Of a DNA stretch of 64,000 nt, positions 37,291 through 48,458 are shown piece after piece. The notes beneath the pieces were generated by a model that did no database searches, was not told where the DNA came from, and worked only from the letters and a program-made list of their open reading frames with translations. This DNA is from Gnetum montanum. Lineage: Eukaryota; Streptophyta; Gnetopsida; Gnetales; Gnetaceae. The first letter of the stretch is position 1. Each line of letters begins with the position of its first letter. The DNA lies in contig MNCI01025435.1 of assembly GCA_015680685.1 (NCBI GenBank), forward strand, positions 276,176-340,175, written 5' to 3'. The translations under genes were made by a program, and so were the position numbers.

Positions 37291-37306
37291 TCTCCCCCTT
37301 TTTTGT
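37291..37306 (-). other. CpA polypurine tract
   Basis: On the minus strand AAAAAAGGGGGAGA precedes the LTR. This is the classic copia form. Confidence 0.75.
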
Positions 37307-37859
37307 GATGTCAAAAAATTAATAAAATTGGTGTGATAAACTAGTAAAGAAAAATATTAAGACATATAAATTCCTATGATAGCTAGTGACTCGGATAAAA
37401 GCGTTGATGTTCAAGGTAGTTTAGTATGTGGGAGACAATGAAACAATTCAAAAATAAGGATCACAATGATAACTAATGAAACATCATTGTCTATACCATA
37501 AATCATCCACAACTATTCATACAACAGCTGCATCATACATAATCACCAACATATGTGCAAGTCCTAAAATCGCATAGGTGAGAAAGCAAAAACTTCTCCT
37601 TCTTTTTGGACATTAACAAAAAGGATAGAGAAAATGATCACTCAAGGTGCCTAATCACTAACCCTGGTTACATCATTAAACTTAGATCCCTTCACTAAGG
37701 ATGCATGATAAGTCTTCTCCTCCTCATCATTACTACTAGCGTTGGGTCAACTTAACTACTATTCATCCTTATTAGATGACTCAAGCTACTAGATGGGAGC
37801 CCACTAGGGATAAAGCTTCACTTAAAATCAAAAAGAAGCTGGTGGATCTAGCTAAACTA

Positions 37860-39434
37860 GAGGATTTTAAGTTGGTACCCATTAGGATGTGGTCCTAAAG
37901 ATACTCTCCATAGATTACTACTTAAATGAGTTAGGATCATTGGCTAATGAAGAAACTAAATGTATAGGTGATGCAGGATCATGATGCTCAAGCTATTGCA
38001 TGGGAACATGATGCTCCTCCTAGATACGAGCTGGTGGTGCCTTAGGCTTAGAGACTAACTCCACCCTTGAGTCCTATGCTTGAGAAGGTCCATCTTATGC
38101 AGAGTGTCTTGGTGGAATAGAAATGTCCTCCTCATTATTAGAAATAGAAGGAGTAGTAACCTACTTGATCTCTTTCCCATCAAAAGGAGGAATACCAACT
38201 ACATCCATACTCTTTTGCAAGTAAGAGAGGTTTGTTTCAAGCTTCCAAATGGCTTGCACAAATGGTTAGAGAAGCTTCTTCAGTGAAGAACTAATCTAGG
38301 TACTAGTGGATTTGGATATGCTTAGTTGGAGAGAGGTCCTTGATGATGATGCTTCCTTCTTCTTCTTCTATGATTTGTTGCTTGATCCTTCTTCTACTAC
38401 ATGAGAAAGGCTCCTCTTCTTAACATATTTTTTGAGGCTCATTTTGTCATTGAGTAAAGGCATCTTTGGAATAGGCACACGTTTCTAATGTATCAACAAT
38501 TTGATGAGGTAGGGATGACTAAGGATTCTTTCCTTGGCATACAAATTCAGCATGTCTTGGTAGAGTGTATGCCCCAAAACTAATGGTAGTCTTGTGATAA
38601 GAAAATAAAGCACAAAAGCTTGGGATGGTAGTAGATAATTGTAACTTTCCCCTTTTACCATAATATTATACAACACGATAAGGGACAAGGTCGAAACATT
38701 TGGAGTAATCATGCTCCTCTCAATATGACCTCTGTCAAAGGATACATCTTTCCCAAACAAGATATCACAAAATTCATAATGTCCTATGGGCATTATACCA
38801 TTTGAATAAATGTCAATCATATTATCAATGGTGACCTAAAAGACATCTACATTGGAAATCCCAAGGATTGCATTTACAACTTGAGGAGAGAACTCAATGA
38901 GAAGATCCCCAACCATGGATGTGAATGCCCCAATAACAACATTTGAAACAATAATGTTGCAATATAATTCTCTAATCAACACTTAAGGAACTAGAAAATT
39001 CATTGTAATGAAGAGATCTAATTTAAAACTTTAAAATATTCCATCATAGTATTTTACCTATGTATAGGAAAAGAAATAGAGCACTCATTAATGTTTGTGA
39101 TTTGAGTTGCTTCAAACCTATGTTATGCGCTTGAACTTATAAAATGAGGTGTGTAGGAAGATGGTGTATTGCTAGAGCTACCCTTGGATATCTTCATTGG
39201 TGGTGGCCTAGACATCCCAATCTTCTTGTGGATCATTTCTAAAAAAATTGTTGCTGATGGTGGAGTCCTAGTTAGCTCTCTATGAGGTTGATTTGGAAGA
39301 ACAAGACAAAAGAATGAGGATTTTGATTTTAATAGCAGTAGCAAATGAGGGATTTGAATGAAAAAGAAGACATCTGTCATAGAGAAAAGACATCTCATAT
39401 GTGTTTTAAAACAACTAGTAGACAATGTTTCCAC
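37860..39434 (-). pseudogene. CpA extra ORF after the pol position (env-like or plant transposon-protein type)
   Basis: The frame 39,434-39,123 opens with METLSTSCF and continues in broken frames. Near 38,955-39,060 the pieces RELYCNIIVSN, FTSMVGDLLIEFSP and VNAILGISN follow the pattern of a widespread plant transposon-protein domain (RxFYANL, then VxGxxIxFSP, then ILGI). The piece 38,820-38,485 (TPNVSTLSLIVLYNIM, then LPSQAFVLYFLI) fits its second half. The C-terminal third is lysine- and serine-rich. Its place between gag and the 3' LTR matches the env-like slot of Sireviruses. I see no signal peptide or clear membrane anchor. The domain assignment is from memory of the pattern. Confidence 0.5.
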
Positions 39435-40028
39435 ACAGTAGATGTCTTTCCTATGCTATAGGGAAAATCAGGTAGATGTCTTGTTTCATGAGTAGATGTA
39501 TCTTTCTTGAAGTAGATGTCTTCTAGAAGAAATCTTCAAGTAGACGTCTTCTAGAAGAGAGGCTCAATAGAATGGGGCTTGGGAGAAGCTACCGAGGACT
39601 ATAGTCTTAATAGATGAAAAAGCTTACCTCTACTTATCTACTATTTCATTGAAAATTGAAGGTACTTAGAGAGCTAGAAAAGGAATCTTCTCTTTTGAGG
39701 ATTCTCTTCTCAACTAAACTTCTTCAATGCCCAAGGCTTGGCTTCCTCTCATGATTTTGTTAGTGAGAATTTTTTGGTTCCCTTGTTCCTACCTTTTAAC
39801 TCTCCATTCTTACCTAATTTCTTTGTTCTTCTGAGTTATTATCTAATCTCTCCTATGATCTTGAAAAAATTCCTTTCTTGATGCACTTTGATAAGACCAA
39901 GGATTCTTATGATATGATCAACTATTCATATGATAATACTTAAGATTACAATCCCATTGTTTATGCCTTAGTTTATGACAAAAATAGCACCTAATCCTCC
40001 TATGGTAGTATGAATGATTAGGATGATN
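39426..40028. repeat. Left arm of a 600-bp inverted duplication
   Basis: These 603 bases are nearly identical to the reverse complement of 40,148-40,749, with about one indel and a few changes. The arm ends exactly at the N at 40,029. Its minus strand carries the second zinc knuckle of copia gag (CYFCHKLRHKQWDC) in the orientation expected for CpA. Confidence 0.9.
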
Positions 40029-40750
40029 TATGCAAGAGAAACCACCTTTAACAAATCCATCATAATCAAATGATCCTCCAAAGGATAATGCTACTACATC
40101 AAAATTAGAGGATGTTCCTATCCACTAAAATGGTCCTAAAAGGTTTCATCATCCTAATCATTCATACTACCATAGGAGGATTAGGTGCTATTTTTGTCAT
40201 AAACTAAGGCATAAACAATGGGATTGTAATCTTAAGTATTATCATATGAATAGTTGATCATATCATAAGAATCCTTGGTCTTATCAAAGTGCATCAAGAA
40301 AGGAATTTTTTCAAGATCATAGGAGAGACTAGATAATAACTCAGAAGAACAAAGAAATTAGGTAAGAATGGAGAGTTAAAAGGTAGGAACAAGGGAACCA
40401 AAAAATTCTCACTAACAAAATCATGAGAGGAAGCCAAGCCTTGGGCATTGAAGAAGTTTAGTTGAGAAGAGAATCCTCAAAAGAGAAGATTCCTTTTCTA
40501 GCTCTCTAAGTACCTTCAATTTTCAATGAAATAGTAGATAAGTAGAGGTAAGCTTTTGCATCTATTAAGACTATAGTCCTCGGTAGCTTCTCCCAAACCC
40601 CATTCTATTGAGCCTCTCTTCTAGAAGACGTCTACTTGAAGATTTCTTCTAGAAGACATCTACTTCAAGAAAGATACATCTACTCATGAAACAAGACATC
40701 TACCTGATTTTCCCTATAGCATAGGAAAGACATCTACTGTGTGGAAACAN
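40029..40750. other. N-bounded block, probably a contig placed in the wrong orientation
   Basis: Ns lie at 40,029 and 40,750. The 720 bases between them consist of 118 single-copy bases (40,030-40,147) and then the inverted copy of the left arm, ending exactly at the second N. If the block is flipped, it overlaps the left sequence by about 600 bases and extends it by 118, with the zinc knuckle then on the minus strand like the rest of gag. A real palindrome is possible but would have to start and end at both Ns by chance. Confidence 0.8.
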
Positions 40751-40754
40751 CTAA

Positions 40755-42054
40755 TTTGACATTTGTAATTTTCATTTTGGCCTATTCATAAGACAAGGTT
40801 AGCTTTTCATTATCAGCCCTTAGGTCTAAGAGTTCCTTAGTAAGGTTAGAAATAGTTAAATTCAATAAGCAAATTTCTTGATCTTTAGTTTTGACTTATT
40901 TATTTAAATTATTGAAAATATTTTAAAAAGAAAAAAGCTCATTACATAATAGATCAAGCCTGTCTTCATCATTAAGATCATCATATGATGCATTAGTATC
41001 ATCATTAGTGAGGATCATGTAGATGAGATGAGAACTTTTCACATCATCCTCCACCTCTTTCTCACTCTACTCCTCATCATCCCAATTTGTATAGAACTTG
41101 GTCTTCTTTACCTCATCATTGGATTTGTTCTTGTGTTGCAACCTACCACTACTAGGACATTTGAAGGCCATATGGCCTCTTCTACCACAAATCCAACATT
41201 CTATATAGGAAGAATCAAAAGATGAACTTAAAAAAAATTTACCTCTCTCTTTACCTCTAAAAGGATTTGATCTTTGTTGATTGACATTTTTACCCTTCTT
41301 TGCTAAGAGTCTTTGCAAGTTCCTTGAGAGAAGGGATATCTCCTCTTTACTTATCTCATCTAGCTCATTAGGCTCCTTTTCCTTTGTGACTGATTTAAAT
41401 ATTATGGATGACTTTTCTTGGATAGCTCCTTTACTTATGAGGTTCATTTCATAAGAAATGAGAGCACTTTGAAGTTCTTCAAATTTTAGAGTTGAAAAAT
41501 ATTTGATTTCCTCCATAGCTATGACCTTTGGTCTGAACTCCAGCTAGAGTGTTCTGATCATTTTAATAATGACATCACTTTCTGGAAAATCTTTACTTGT
41601 ACCTCTAATGGTCATAATAAGATCATTTTCTCTAGAAATATAATCTTTTATTTTCTCTCCTCTCTCATTTTAAGCTTATCATACTCACTTTTCAAGACTA
41701 ACAATTTAGATTACTTAACTATTGAAGTTTCCTCATATGTAGCCTCTAATGTTTTTCAAATTTCTTTGGCCATTTTACATCCAGCTACTCTATTAAATTT
41801 AGATTTATTTAATGCACAATATAAACAATTTTTAGCTTTTAATCATGCATGAACTTATCTCTTTCTTGTTGTATCCACCTTTTTTGGGGCTTGATGATCT
41901 TTCTAGAAATATCAATGGGTGGTGTGTAGCATTATAAGATGGACTCTCATACTTCAAACTTCATTAATTCAAAGAAGCCATGCATCCTCATTTTCCAATA
42001 AGCAAAGTCAAATCCATCGAACATGGATGGCTTTGTGTAAGATGTCCCCTTCAT
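40755..42054 (-). pseudogene. CpA copia gag
   Basis: An ATG at 42,054 opens with MKGTSYTKPSMFDGFDFAYW, typical of plant copia gag. The best-preserved piece, 41,516-41,067, contains EEIKYFSTLKFEELQSALI, a lysine-rich linker and the CCHC knuckle CWICGRRGHMAFKC. The piece near 40,760-41,030 is coiled coil and matches Cp2 at 45,250-45,490. Gag would coat the RNA. Internal stops show it is dead. Confidence 0.8.
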
Positions 42055-42090
42055 TATTCACTCTTGGAATTTGATGTAGAAGTAAGAGTA

Positions 42091-42106
42091 CCAAGCTCCA
42101 ATACCA
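42091..42106 (-). other. CpA primer-binding site
   Basis: On the minus strand TGGTATTGGAGCTTGG, close to the TGGTATCAGAGCTTGG site that pairs with initiator methionine tRNA. It lies about 12 bases inside the 5' LTR. Confidence 0.85.
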
Positions 42107-42118
42107 TTTTAGGATCAT

Positions 42119-43350
42119 TGAACATAGAATGGGGAGGGGATGAATAAGTTTCCCAAATTAAAATTCTCAGCCACAAATATCATAATCAATTTTAACGTGG
42201 TTCCCCAACTTGGGTAGTCCACACTTGGAGGATAGATTACTTGAATACCTTTGGACTTTGTTCCTCTCAAAATGTGATTTGAAGGGTATCACACCTTGTA
42301 GAAGGTCTAAGCTTCACACTAGAGTGATTTGATGCCACAAATCCACTCAACCCTACAAGGTCCCAACAAGCTTAGAATGTGGTTTCTAGGATTCCAAAAC
42401 TTGTACAACTCGAGCTCTACTCTAGAGTGTTGTAGTGCTACATGAACACTCAATCCAATAGGATCCTGACAAGCTCAAGAACAATGCCTTTCCTTAAGAA
42501 GCACATCAACCTTGCAAGACAACAAAAGAGAAACAAAAATTACAAGGAAAGGATGCAACTAATTTTGCTAATCTTTGCACTTTTAAGTACAAAAAAATTG
42601 ATCTCTTATAATATTACAAAAGATAGTACAATGAGGCACACAAATACAATAGAATAATTTTCACAATTATTTCTTGATGTTGAAACTTGCTTGCATACAA
42701 CACTTGTTCATTTCCCAAAAGAATGAAGTCTTCTTATAACATACATGATTTTGAAATCATCTCAAAGTTCATGCAACAACTATTTAACAGTTACTAGAGA
42801 CATCTTCTTCAAGATTGAGACACTTTCTATATTAGACTTCCATTTAGGAGAGACATCTTCTTCAAGATTGAGACACTTTCTATATTAGACTTCCATTTAG
42901 GAGAGACATCTTCTCCTCAGGGAAGATGTCTTTGAGGAGACATCTTTATGAAGACGTTTTCTTCACAAGAAACACATTTACTATTTTTGAGAGGTTCCTT
43001 CTTCTAAACAACCTTCAACTTGGCCAAGAAGTCTTCATCATTAGGAAGATGTATTTTCTTGATAGTAGTCATCTACTATTTCTTGGAGATGTATTTCTTC
43101 AGTAAGTTCTTTAATGCTAATGCTTCCTCTTGAACACTAGAGTTAAGCTTTGAAGTCTTCATTCCTTGTCCATGTTCTTTTAACTTCCACATGCTCCCTT
43201 GAGACCTTGTAGATGTATTTCTTCTTTGAGCTCTCCTTTTGTCTTAATCTAAGTTCTTTCCCTACAAACAACAACAACCACACAAGCATCCTTGTTCTCC
43301 ATTTTCCTTAAGGTTTTAACATACCAAAAGGTCAACATAAGATTTTAACA
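42119..43350 (-). repeat. CpA 5' LTR
   Basis: Minus strand begins TGTTAAAATCTTATG at 43,350. Matches 36,130-37,290. The AGACATCT cluster lies at 42,800-42,950, where a segment of about 55 bp (GAGACATCTTCTTCAAGATT) is duplicated in tandem. Confidence 0.8.
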
Positions 43351-43424
43351 GAATATGTTCATAAATCTAGGAACTTAAAAATGTGATAGTTGGAGAAATG
43401 GTTTTGGCCAAGAATTTGGGCAGA

Positions 43425-43443
43425 GGCCCTCCTTCTAGCACTA
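43425..43443 (-). other. T2 primer-binding site candidate
   Basis: On the minus strand TAGTGCTAGAAGGAGGGCC lies about eight bases inside the 5' LTR. It resembles the TGGCGCTAGAAGGAGGG-type sites of Tat elements with decayed first bases. The pairing tRNA is not certain. Confidence 0.6.
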
Positions 43444-43451
43444 GAAAATTT

Positions 43452-44939
43452 TTAGAGTTGGAAATTTTAGTTGCTAGAATAGAAACTAAAGAATCCAAGC
43501 ACCAGAACAATTTTAACCTTGAATCCCAAGGATCTTCAGAAACAAGATTCAAGATGCCTTGGATGGTCTGGTTGATCACCCAGGGACTTAGAAAAGTGTC
43601 AATAGAAATGGCAATGAAAACATAAACATAAATGAAATTAGAAATGAAAACAAAAATGAAAACGTGAACGTAAATGGAAATGAAATTGAAGTTGTAGATC
43701 TAGAATGAAAATGAGCACAATAGAAAATAAAGAATAAGGTTCATGAAGTACATATTTTGTGCCAAGAGCATAAGAAACTCTTGTAGGAGCTTGAAATCTA
43801 TTGGAGATATTAGGTTGTATTTTGTGTCACCTCCACAATTCGAATTCCAACTCCAATTTCTAACAACTTCTCGTTGGTTTCCACTAGGGTCTACAATATG
43901 GCCACAAAATTGGTATTACACCCTTAGAGTAATGTTTTCATGTGGAAGCCTCTATGCTTAGCATAGGAACCAATTATTGCTGCCAAGGGTGTTGCAAGGT
44001 TGCAATGGGCCTTTTGATTGGCAAAATGAAAGAGTGTTATTACTTGTGAAAATGTTCAAACTAGAATAAAGTGTCTATATTGGGTTTTTATAGGATGGAT
44101 TTTACTATTTTTAGGTCTATACACCACTATCATGATTTTTGACAGATTGGTGTCAATTTGTAGGTACAGTGGTCATCAAATTTTAGTGTAGTTACCATTT
44201 ATAGTAAGTTTGGTATATACTATAGCCACAAAACCCATATATTTTCTATAAATAGTAAAAAAAAAACTTTTGTGACTACACTAGCACCATCCTCACTATG
44301 TTGGCTTTGGTGGACTACATTGAGGTTGTTAGAAAATGCCAAAAGTGATGGAAAATGGAAAAATGTTGGAAACCATAGAAATGATGGAGCCTGTCAAACA
44401 ATGTGGGTCTCATTGGAAAATACCATTCCTATTGGAAAATGTTGTCTATGTTGGCCACATGCAACTATTGAAGACTTGGGATGACTACATTTCCCACTAT
44501 TATCTTCTAAAATGGAATAAACCTTACCCATTGGAATAGACTTTCCTAGATGGAATTGACCTTCCCTATCGAAATAGATAGTTTTAGCATAGTTGGGGTT
44601 ATACCCTTACAAAAACTTATGGAAATGTCAATTTTAGCCATTCCAAAGGAATTTTCAACCTTTCTAAGCCCAAATATAAACATGACATACCTTTTTTCAC
44701 TTGGGAAATGAGGTAATAACAACTTTTGAGGCATTTTAATTCCAAAAAGCTGAAGTATGCAAGATTGTAGCTCATGGACTACAAATCTTACATTTACAAT
44801 GAATCCTTGCCTCAAGTTGGAAAATGAAGGTTACAACATGATTTTTTTGGTGGTGTTTCAACTATTACTCTCAAGTGGTAACTTCAATGTCTCAAGAGTG
44901 AACATGGAAGGGGCAACTAACACCAGACCACTAGCAACT
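43452..44939 (-). repeat. T2 5' LTR
   Basis: Homologous to 10,506-11,975 along about 1.4 kb, including the AACCAATTATTG and GGTATTACACCC segments and the TATA-like CTATAAATAG near 44,246. The last 70 bp match poorly. The right end is set at 44,939 by weak similarity to CACCAACA and is uncertain by tens of bases. Confidence 0.7.
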
Positions 44940-44944
44940 GATGG

Positions 44945-45700
44945 ATTCAACTCTTCAAATTGAAGAACTAGACTGATATGCTTGATCGAATTTATTTTGA
45001 AAAGCTATATTCAATATTTCTACTACAAAGGTAAAGGTAAACATTAGACTTATTCCTATACATAATGTTGGATATGTAATTGAAGAGGCCATGTGGCCTC
45101 CAAAGAGTTTGTAAATGTAGGTCACATGAAGAAAATTCAAGTAAAGTAATAAGGAACAACAAAATTGATATCAACTTGGATAGGAAAAGAATTCCAAGGT
45201 ATGCATACAAATATTCTCATATCTATGACTTGCCTTGACAAATCAAGAATCCATTAAGGATCAAATATTTCATCATGTAGATGAGAAAGAAGAAATATCC
45301 TTGGAAGAAAGGTATGAGCTGCTTTGTAACAAAGTTATTTTCTTTCAAGATTTATGCTTTCAAATGAAAGGAATCTTGAATGACAAGGAGACAAAGATTG
45401 CAACTCTTAATTCTAAATGTTTATGTATTAAGAAAGAAAACTTAAACCTAGCGTCTAAGATGCAAAAGATAACAAGTGTTATTGAGTAGACTAATGAGAA
45501 AATTCTAGACGAAAAGCTCAAAGAAGATCAAAACCAAAAGCATTTGCACATCAAAGGATCTTCATTAGGTTATTCAAAGAAGTATCCTTATAGGTTTGAT
45601 AATATAGCTAGATTTAAGACCTTAATTACTTTTATTGTGAGAAATTTGGACATGTTTAGGCTTGTTTCTATCTATGAATGAAACATTAGACTTGATCTTT
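44945..45700 (+). pseudogene. Cp2 copia gag, C-terminal part
   Basis: The plus strand near 45,064-45,110 carries CWIC and RGHVASK, the counterpart of the CpA knuckle but with a stop and a lost last cysteine. A frame at 45,235-45,489 is coiled coil (EEKISLEERYELL-like), and 45,626-45,680 carries a second knuckle (YFYCEKFGHV). About 900 bp of N-terminal gag are missing between the primer site at 10.5 kb and here, lost at the right T2 junction. Confidence 0.75.
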
Positions 45701-45769
45701 TTCAAAACAACCTAGAAAATGTGCCTCATAGGGAAAGGAAGTCTAAAAGTAAAAAGAGAACTCTAAACA

Positions 45770-46360
45770 AAATATGATGGCTCAAGTTGTTCTCTTCTTT
45801 TCTAGAATAAGAACATGGTATATTGACAAAAATTGTTTAAGACATATGATGGGAGACAAAACTCAATTGATACACTTCTCACAACAAAACTATGGAACTA
45901 TCACCTTTGGAGATAACATGAAAGCTCCAATAAAAGGTATTGGTACTATTAGAGAGAAAGGTAAGGGTTAAACTATAGTTAATCAAGTTTTCTTTGTTGA
46001 AGAACTAAAGCATAATCTTCTTAGTATTAGTCAAATTTATGATTCAAATTTTGATGTTACTTTTTCAAAAGAAACATGCAAAATAAAATATTTTACCTCT
46101 AAAAAAATTATTATCAAAGGAATCAAAAAGAAAAATATTTATACTACTATATTTGGAGATAATCCTAACCTTAAATCTAAGTTCTTGATTAGAAATATAG
46201 ATGACACTCATATGTGACATAGAAAATTAGGCCACATAAACAAAGAAATTCTTCAAACCCTTGTGTTAAAAGAAATGGTTTGAGGATTGCCTAAACTCAA
46301 ATATTTCAACTTGAACACCTATGAAGCATGCCAAAAGGTAAAGTAAATAAGGATAATATT
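45770..46360 (+). pseudogene. Cp2 copia protease and GAG-pre-integrase
   Basis: The frame 45,774-45,971 has WYIDKNCLRHMMGDK, where the active-site DSG is replaced by DKN, and ITFGDNMKAPIKGIG, the flap region. It continues with VFFVEELKHNLLSISQ and, near 46,200-46,240, HRKLGHINKEIL, the zinc-binding start of copia integrase. Several stops interrupt it. Confidence 0.8.
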
Positions 46361-46389
46361 TTGTAAGAAAAATTGCATCTCTATCTCTA

Positions 46390-47145
46390 GTTCCCTAGAT
46401 TTACTTCACATGGATTTGGCCGATCATTCTCAAACTCTTAGTTTGGAAAAGAAAAGTTATTTCCTAACTATTGTTGATGACTTCTCTTATTTTACTTGGG
46501 TTTCCTTCTTATATCAAAAGGATGAAGTATTTGATCATTTTTTAAGAATTTGTAATTAAATACAAAAGGAAAAGGGTTATGGTGTCAAAGTCATTAGGAA
46601 TGACAATGGAGGATAATTCAAAAATGCTAAGTTTGAATAATACTATCATATGAATGGAATTCTTTATCAATTTTCTATTGTAAGGACTCCTGAACAAAAT
46701 TATTTAGAATAAAGAAAGAACATGATCTTGAATGAAATGAACATAACTATATTGGATGACAAAAATATTCCTTACCATTTTTGGATTGAAGTGATTAATA
46801 TTGCATGTTATGTCTCCAATAGAGTACATGTAAGAATATTCACTACTAAATCCCCTTATGAATTATGGATTATTGGAAAACCATATGTTGTTCATTTTCA
46901 TGTTTTTGGTTCAAAATTCTATATTCTTAATGATAAAGATGACTTGAGAAAATTTGCTCTCAAAACTAATAAAGGAATTTTCCTAGGATATTCTTCCATT
47001 AGTAGGGCATATAGAGTCTTCAACAAGAGAACTAATGTTGTAGAAGAAACTATAAATGTCAAAATTAATGATAGTGGAAATACTTCTCCACAACCTAATG
47101 ATGAAGAAGTTCCTATTCAAAATTTATCTAACACCTTCTAAGTTC
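46390..47145 (+). pseudogene. Cp2 copia integrase
   Basis: 46,405-46,520 carries LLHMDLADHSQT and TIVDDFSYFTWVSFL (first catalytic aspartate). 46,590-46,615 has VIRNDNGG (second). The third catalytic glutamate falls in the region just before RKNMILNEMN at 46,715, next to a stop. The C-terminal frame 46,722-47,141 is open for 139 codons (YHFWIEVINIACYVSNR, then KFYILNDKDDLRKF, then KGIFLGYSSISRAYRVFN), the usual end of copia integrase. RT and RNase H are absent because T3 starts at 47,250. Confidence 0.85.
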
Positions 47146-47249
47146 AAATTGATAAAAATTCAGAAATCAAAAGTGAACATGAGGAGATGTCTCCAATTCA
47201 ACCCAAATTGCCTAGAATTAGTAGATCAAACTCTCTCAAAGATGTTATT

Positions 47250-47604
47250 TGTTGGTGCTGGAAATTTTGATTGCTAAAATGGAAACCAAAAGATCCAAGT
47301 GCTAGAATAGTTTTAACCCCCAATTACAAGGGCCTCCAAAAAAACAAGATTTAGGGTACCCTAGATAGTCTTATTAATCACCCAGGGACCTATGAAATGT
47401 AAATGGAAATAGAAAATGGAAACATAAACATAGTCATATATGAAATTGGAAATGAAGAAGAAAATAAAAATGGAAATGTAAATAGAAATGAAGTTGCAAT
47501 TATAGATCCAAAAATGAAAAAAAGTGTAGAAACAGAAACGTGAACTAAAACTTGCACAACATTAACAATAACTTTATAAAAAAATAAACAATAAGAATCA
47601 CAAC
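47250..47604 (-). repeat. T3 LTR fragment
   Basis: Starts TGTTGGTGCTGGAAATTTTG and follows T2 LTR positions 10,506-10,860, then stops where the G2 LTR begins. The target was the Cp2 integrase-RT boundary; the five bases before it are TTATT. Confidence 0.75.
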
Positions 47605-48458
47605 ATACCTCGCTAACCATACAAATTATAGGTGTTCATGTGCGATCTAGTCGAATTCCATAGACTTTAATTACTAAGTATGCTAGAGCTAAATAGTGAG
47701 TTCATGTTGTCCATTCATTGTCTTCCTAGTCTTACTTGTGAAATGCAAGTGTATGGTTAAGTGTGACTAAGGCATAAGATTTTTATCATTTTATGTTTTA
47801 TCAATTTGATCACCTAAAACAATAATTATAGTGAGAGTAATTAAATGCTAAGTGAACTATTGTCTAATCTAGCCTAACACAAGTAACTGTCCCCACTTCC
47901 CAAACACATCCTGAACTTCATGTAAACATTGCTAGGTTGTCAAATGCTAATCGTTTCTAAGCTATCCAAGTGTCACATGTATGTTTGAAGGGGTCATGCT
48001 TGTGTATTTTAATTAATTACTTAATTAATCAAAATTAATTTACTAAATGAATAATGTTAAATGTGAATTGCATGAAATCACAATGTATAAATGCATAAAG
48101 AAAGAAAATCTCAAGTGCTGCAAGGATGAATAAAAAAGCTCATCTTTATTACCAACACAATGGTGTGTTCAGGTACATCAATTCTTAAATAAATATCCAA
48201 TTACACTTAAACCTCCTACTTCGGGTACTTCGAAAATATTCTAGCTCTTGAATGAACAAACTGCAAGAATTTTGCTACTTATCTTCAAAAACTCCCCTCA
48301 AATCATGTGCCCAAGGGTTGTATTTATAGGCCTAGGAATACCCCACGATATCGCATACTTGATATTGCATCTTGGGCCACAATATTGCGTACTCAATATC
48401 ATGTACCAAATATCACGACCACCTTGATATCGGAGCTCATGTAAAACACAATTCATCA
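47605..48458 (-). repeat. G2 3' LTR (outer end truncated)
   Basis: Matches 56,764-57,619 over its length, including GATTTTTATCATTTTATG near 47,780 and the palindrome cluster at 48,345-48,430. About 20 outer bases present in the other LTR are missing. Confidence 0.85.

Larger units (their letters stand above)
36130..43350 (-). mobile_element. CpA: Ty1/copia element lacking pol, inserted in the T2 leader
   Basis: Two like-oriented LTRs (36,130-37,290 and 42,119-43,350) flank a minus-strand primer site, gag, a second zinc knuckle and a large opposite-end ORF relic. The gene order, with a possible extra ORF before the 3' LTR, resembles Sireviruses. Protease core, integrase, RT and RNase H are missing between about 39.9 and 39.4 kb. 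I could not find matching target duplications. Two Ns and a 600-bp inverted duplication affect its centre. Confidence 0.8.
10506..44939 (-). mobile_element. T2: giant Tat-type Ty3/gypsy element with nested insertions
   Basis: Matching LTR copies lie at 10,506-12,048 and about 43,452-44,939, in the same orientation. A primer site adjoins the right one, a polypurine tract adjoins the left one, and gag, protease, RT, two RNase H domains and integrase lie between, all on the minus strand. Removing G1 (6.3 kb) and CpA (7.2 kb) leaves about 21 kb, a size like the Ogre/Tat giants. The unusual parts are the opposite-strand intron-bearing segment (20.18-25.35 kb) and the satellite (17.1-20.2 kb) between protease and pol. 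The left flank is ATTGG; the right flank GATGG is only a partial match. Confidence 0.75.

Noticed and set aside
39426-40749. Large hairpin or inverted-repeat element (for example a MITE or small-RNA locus)
   Set aside because: Both arms end exactly at N bases and the flipped block gives a simple overlap, so an assembly error is more likely than biology.
44930-44950. GATGG as the right copy of the T2 target duplication
   Set aside because: It matches ATTGG at only three of five positions and the LTR end here is unclear, so I do not claim a duplication for T2.
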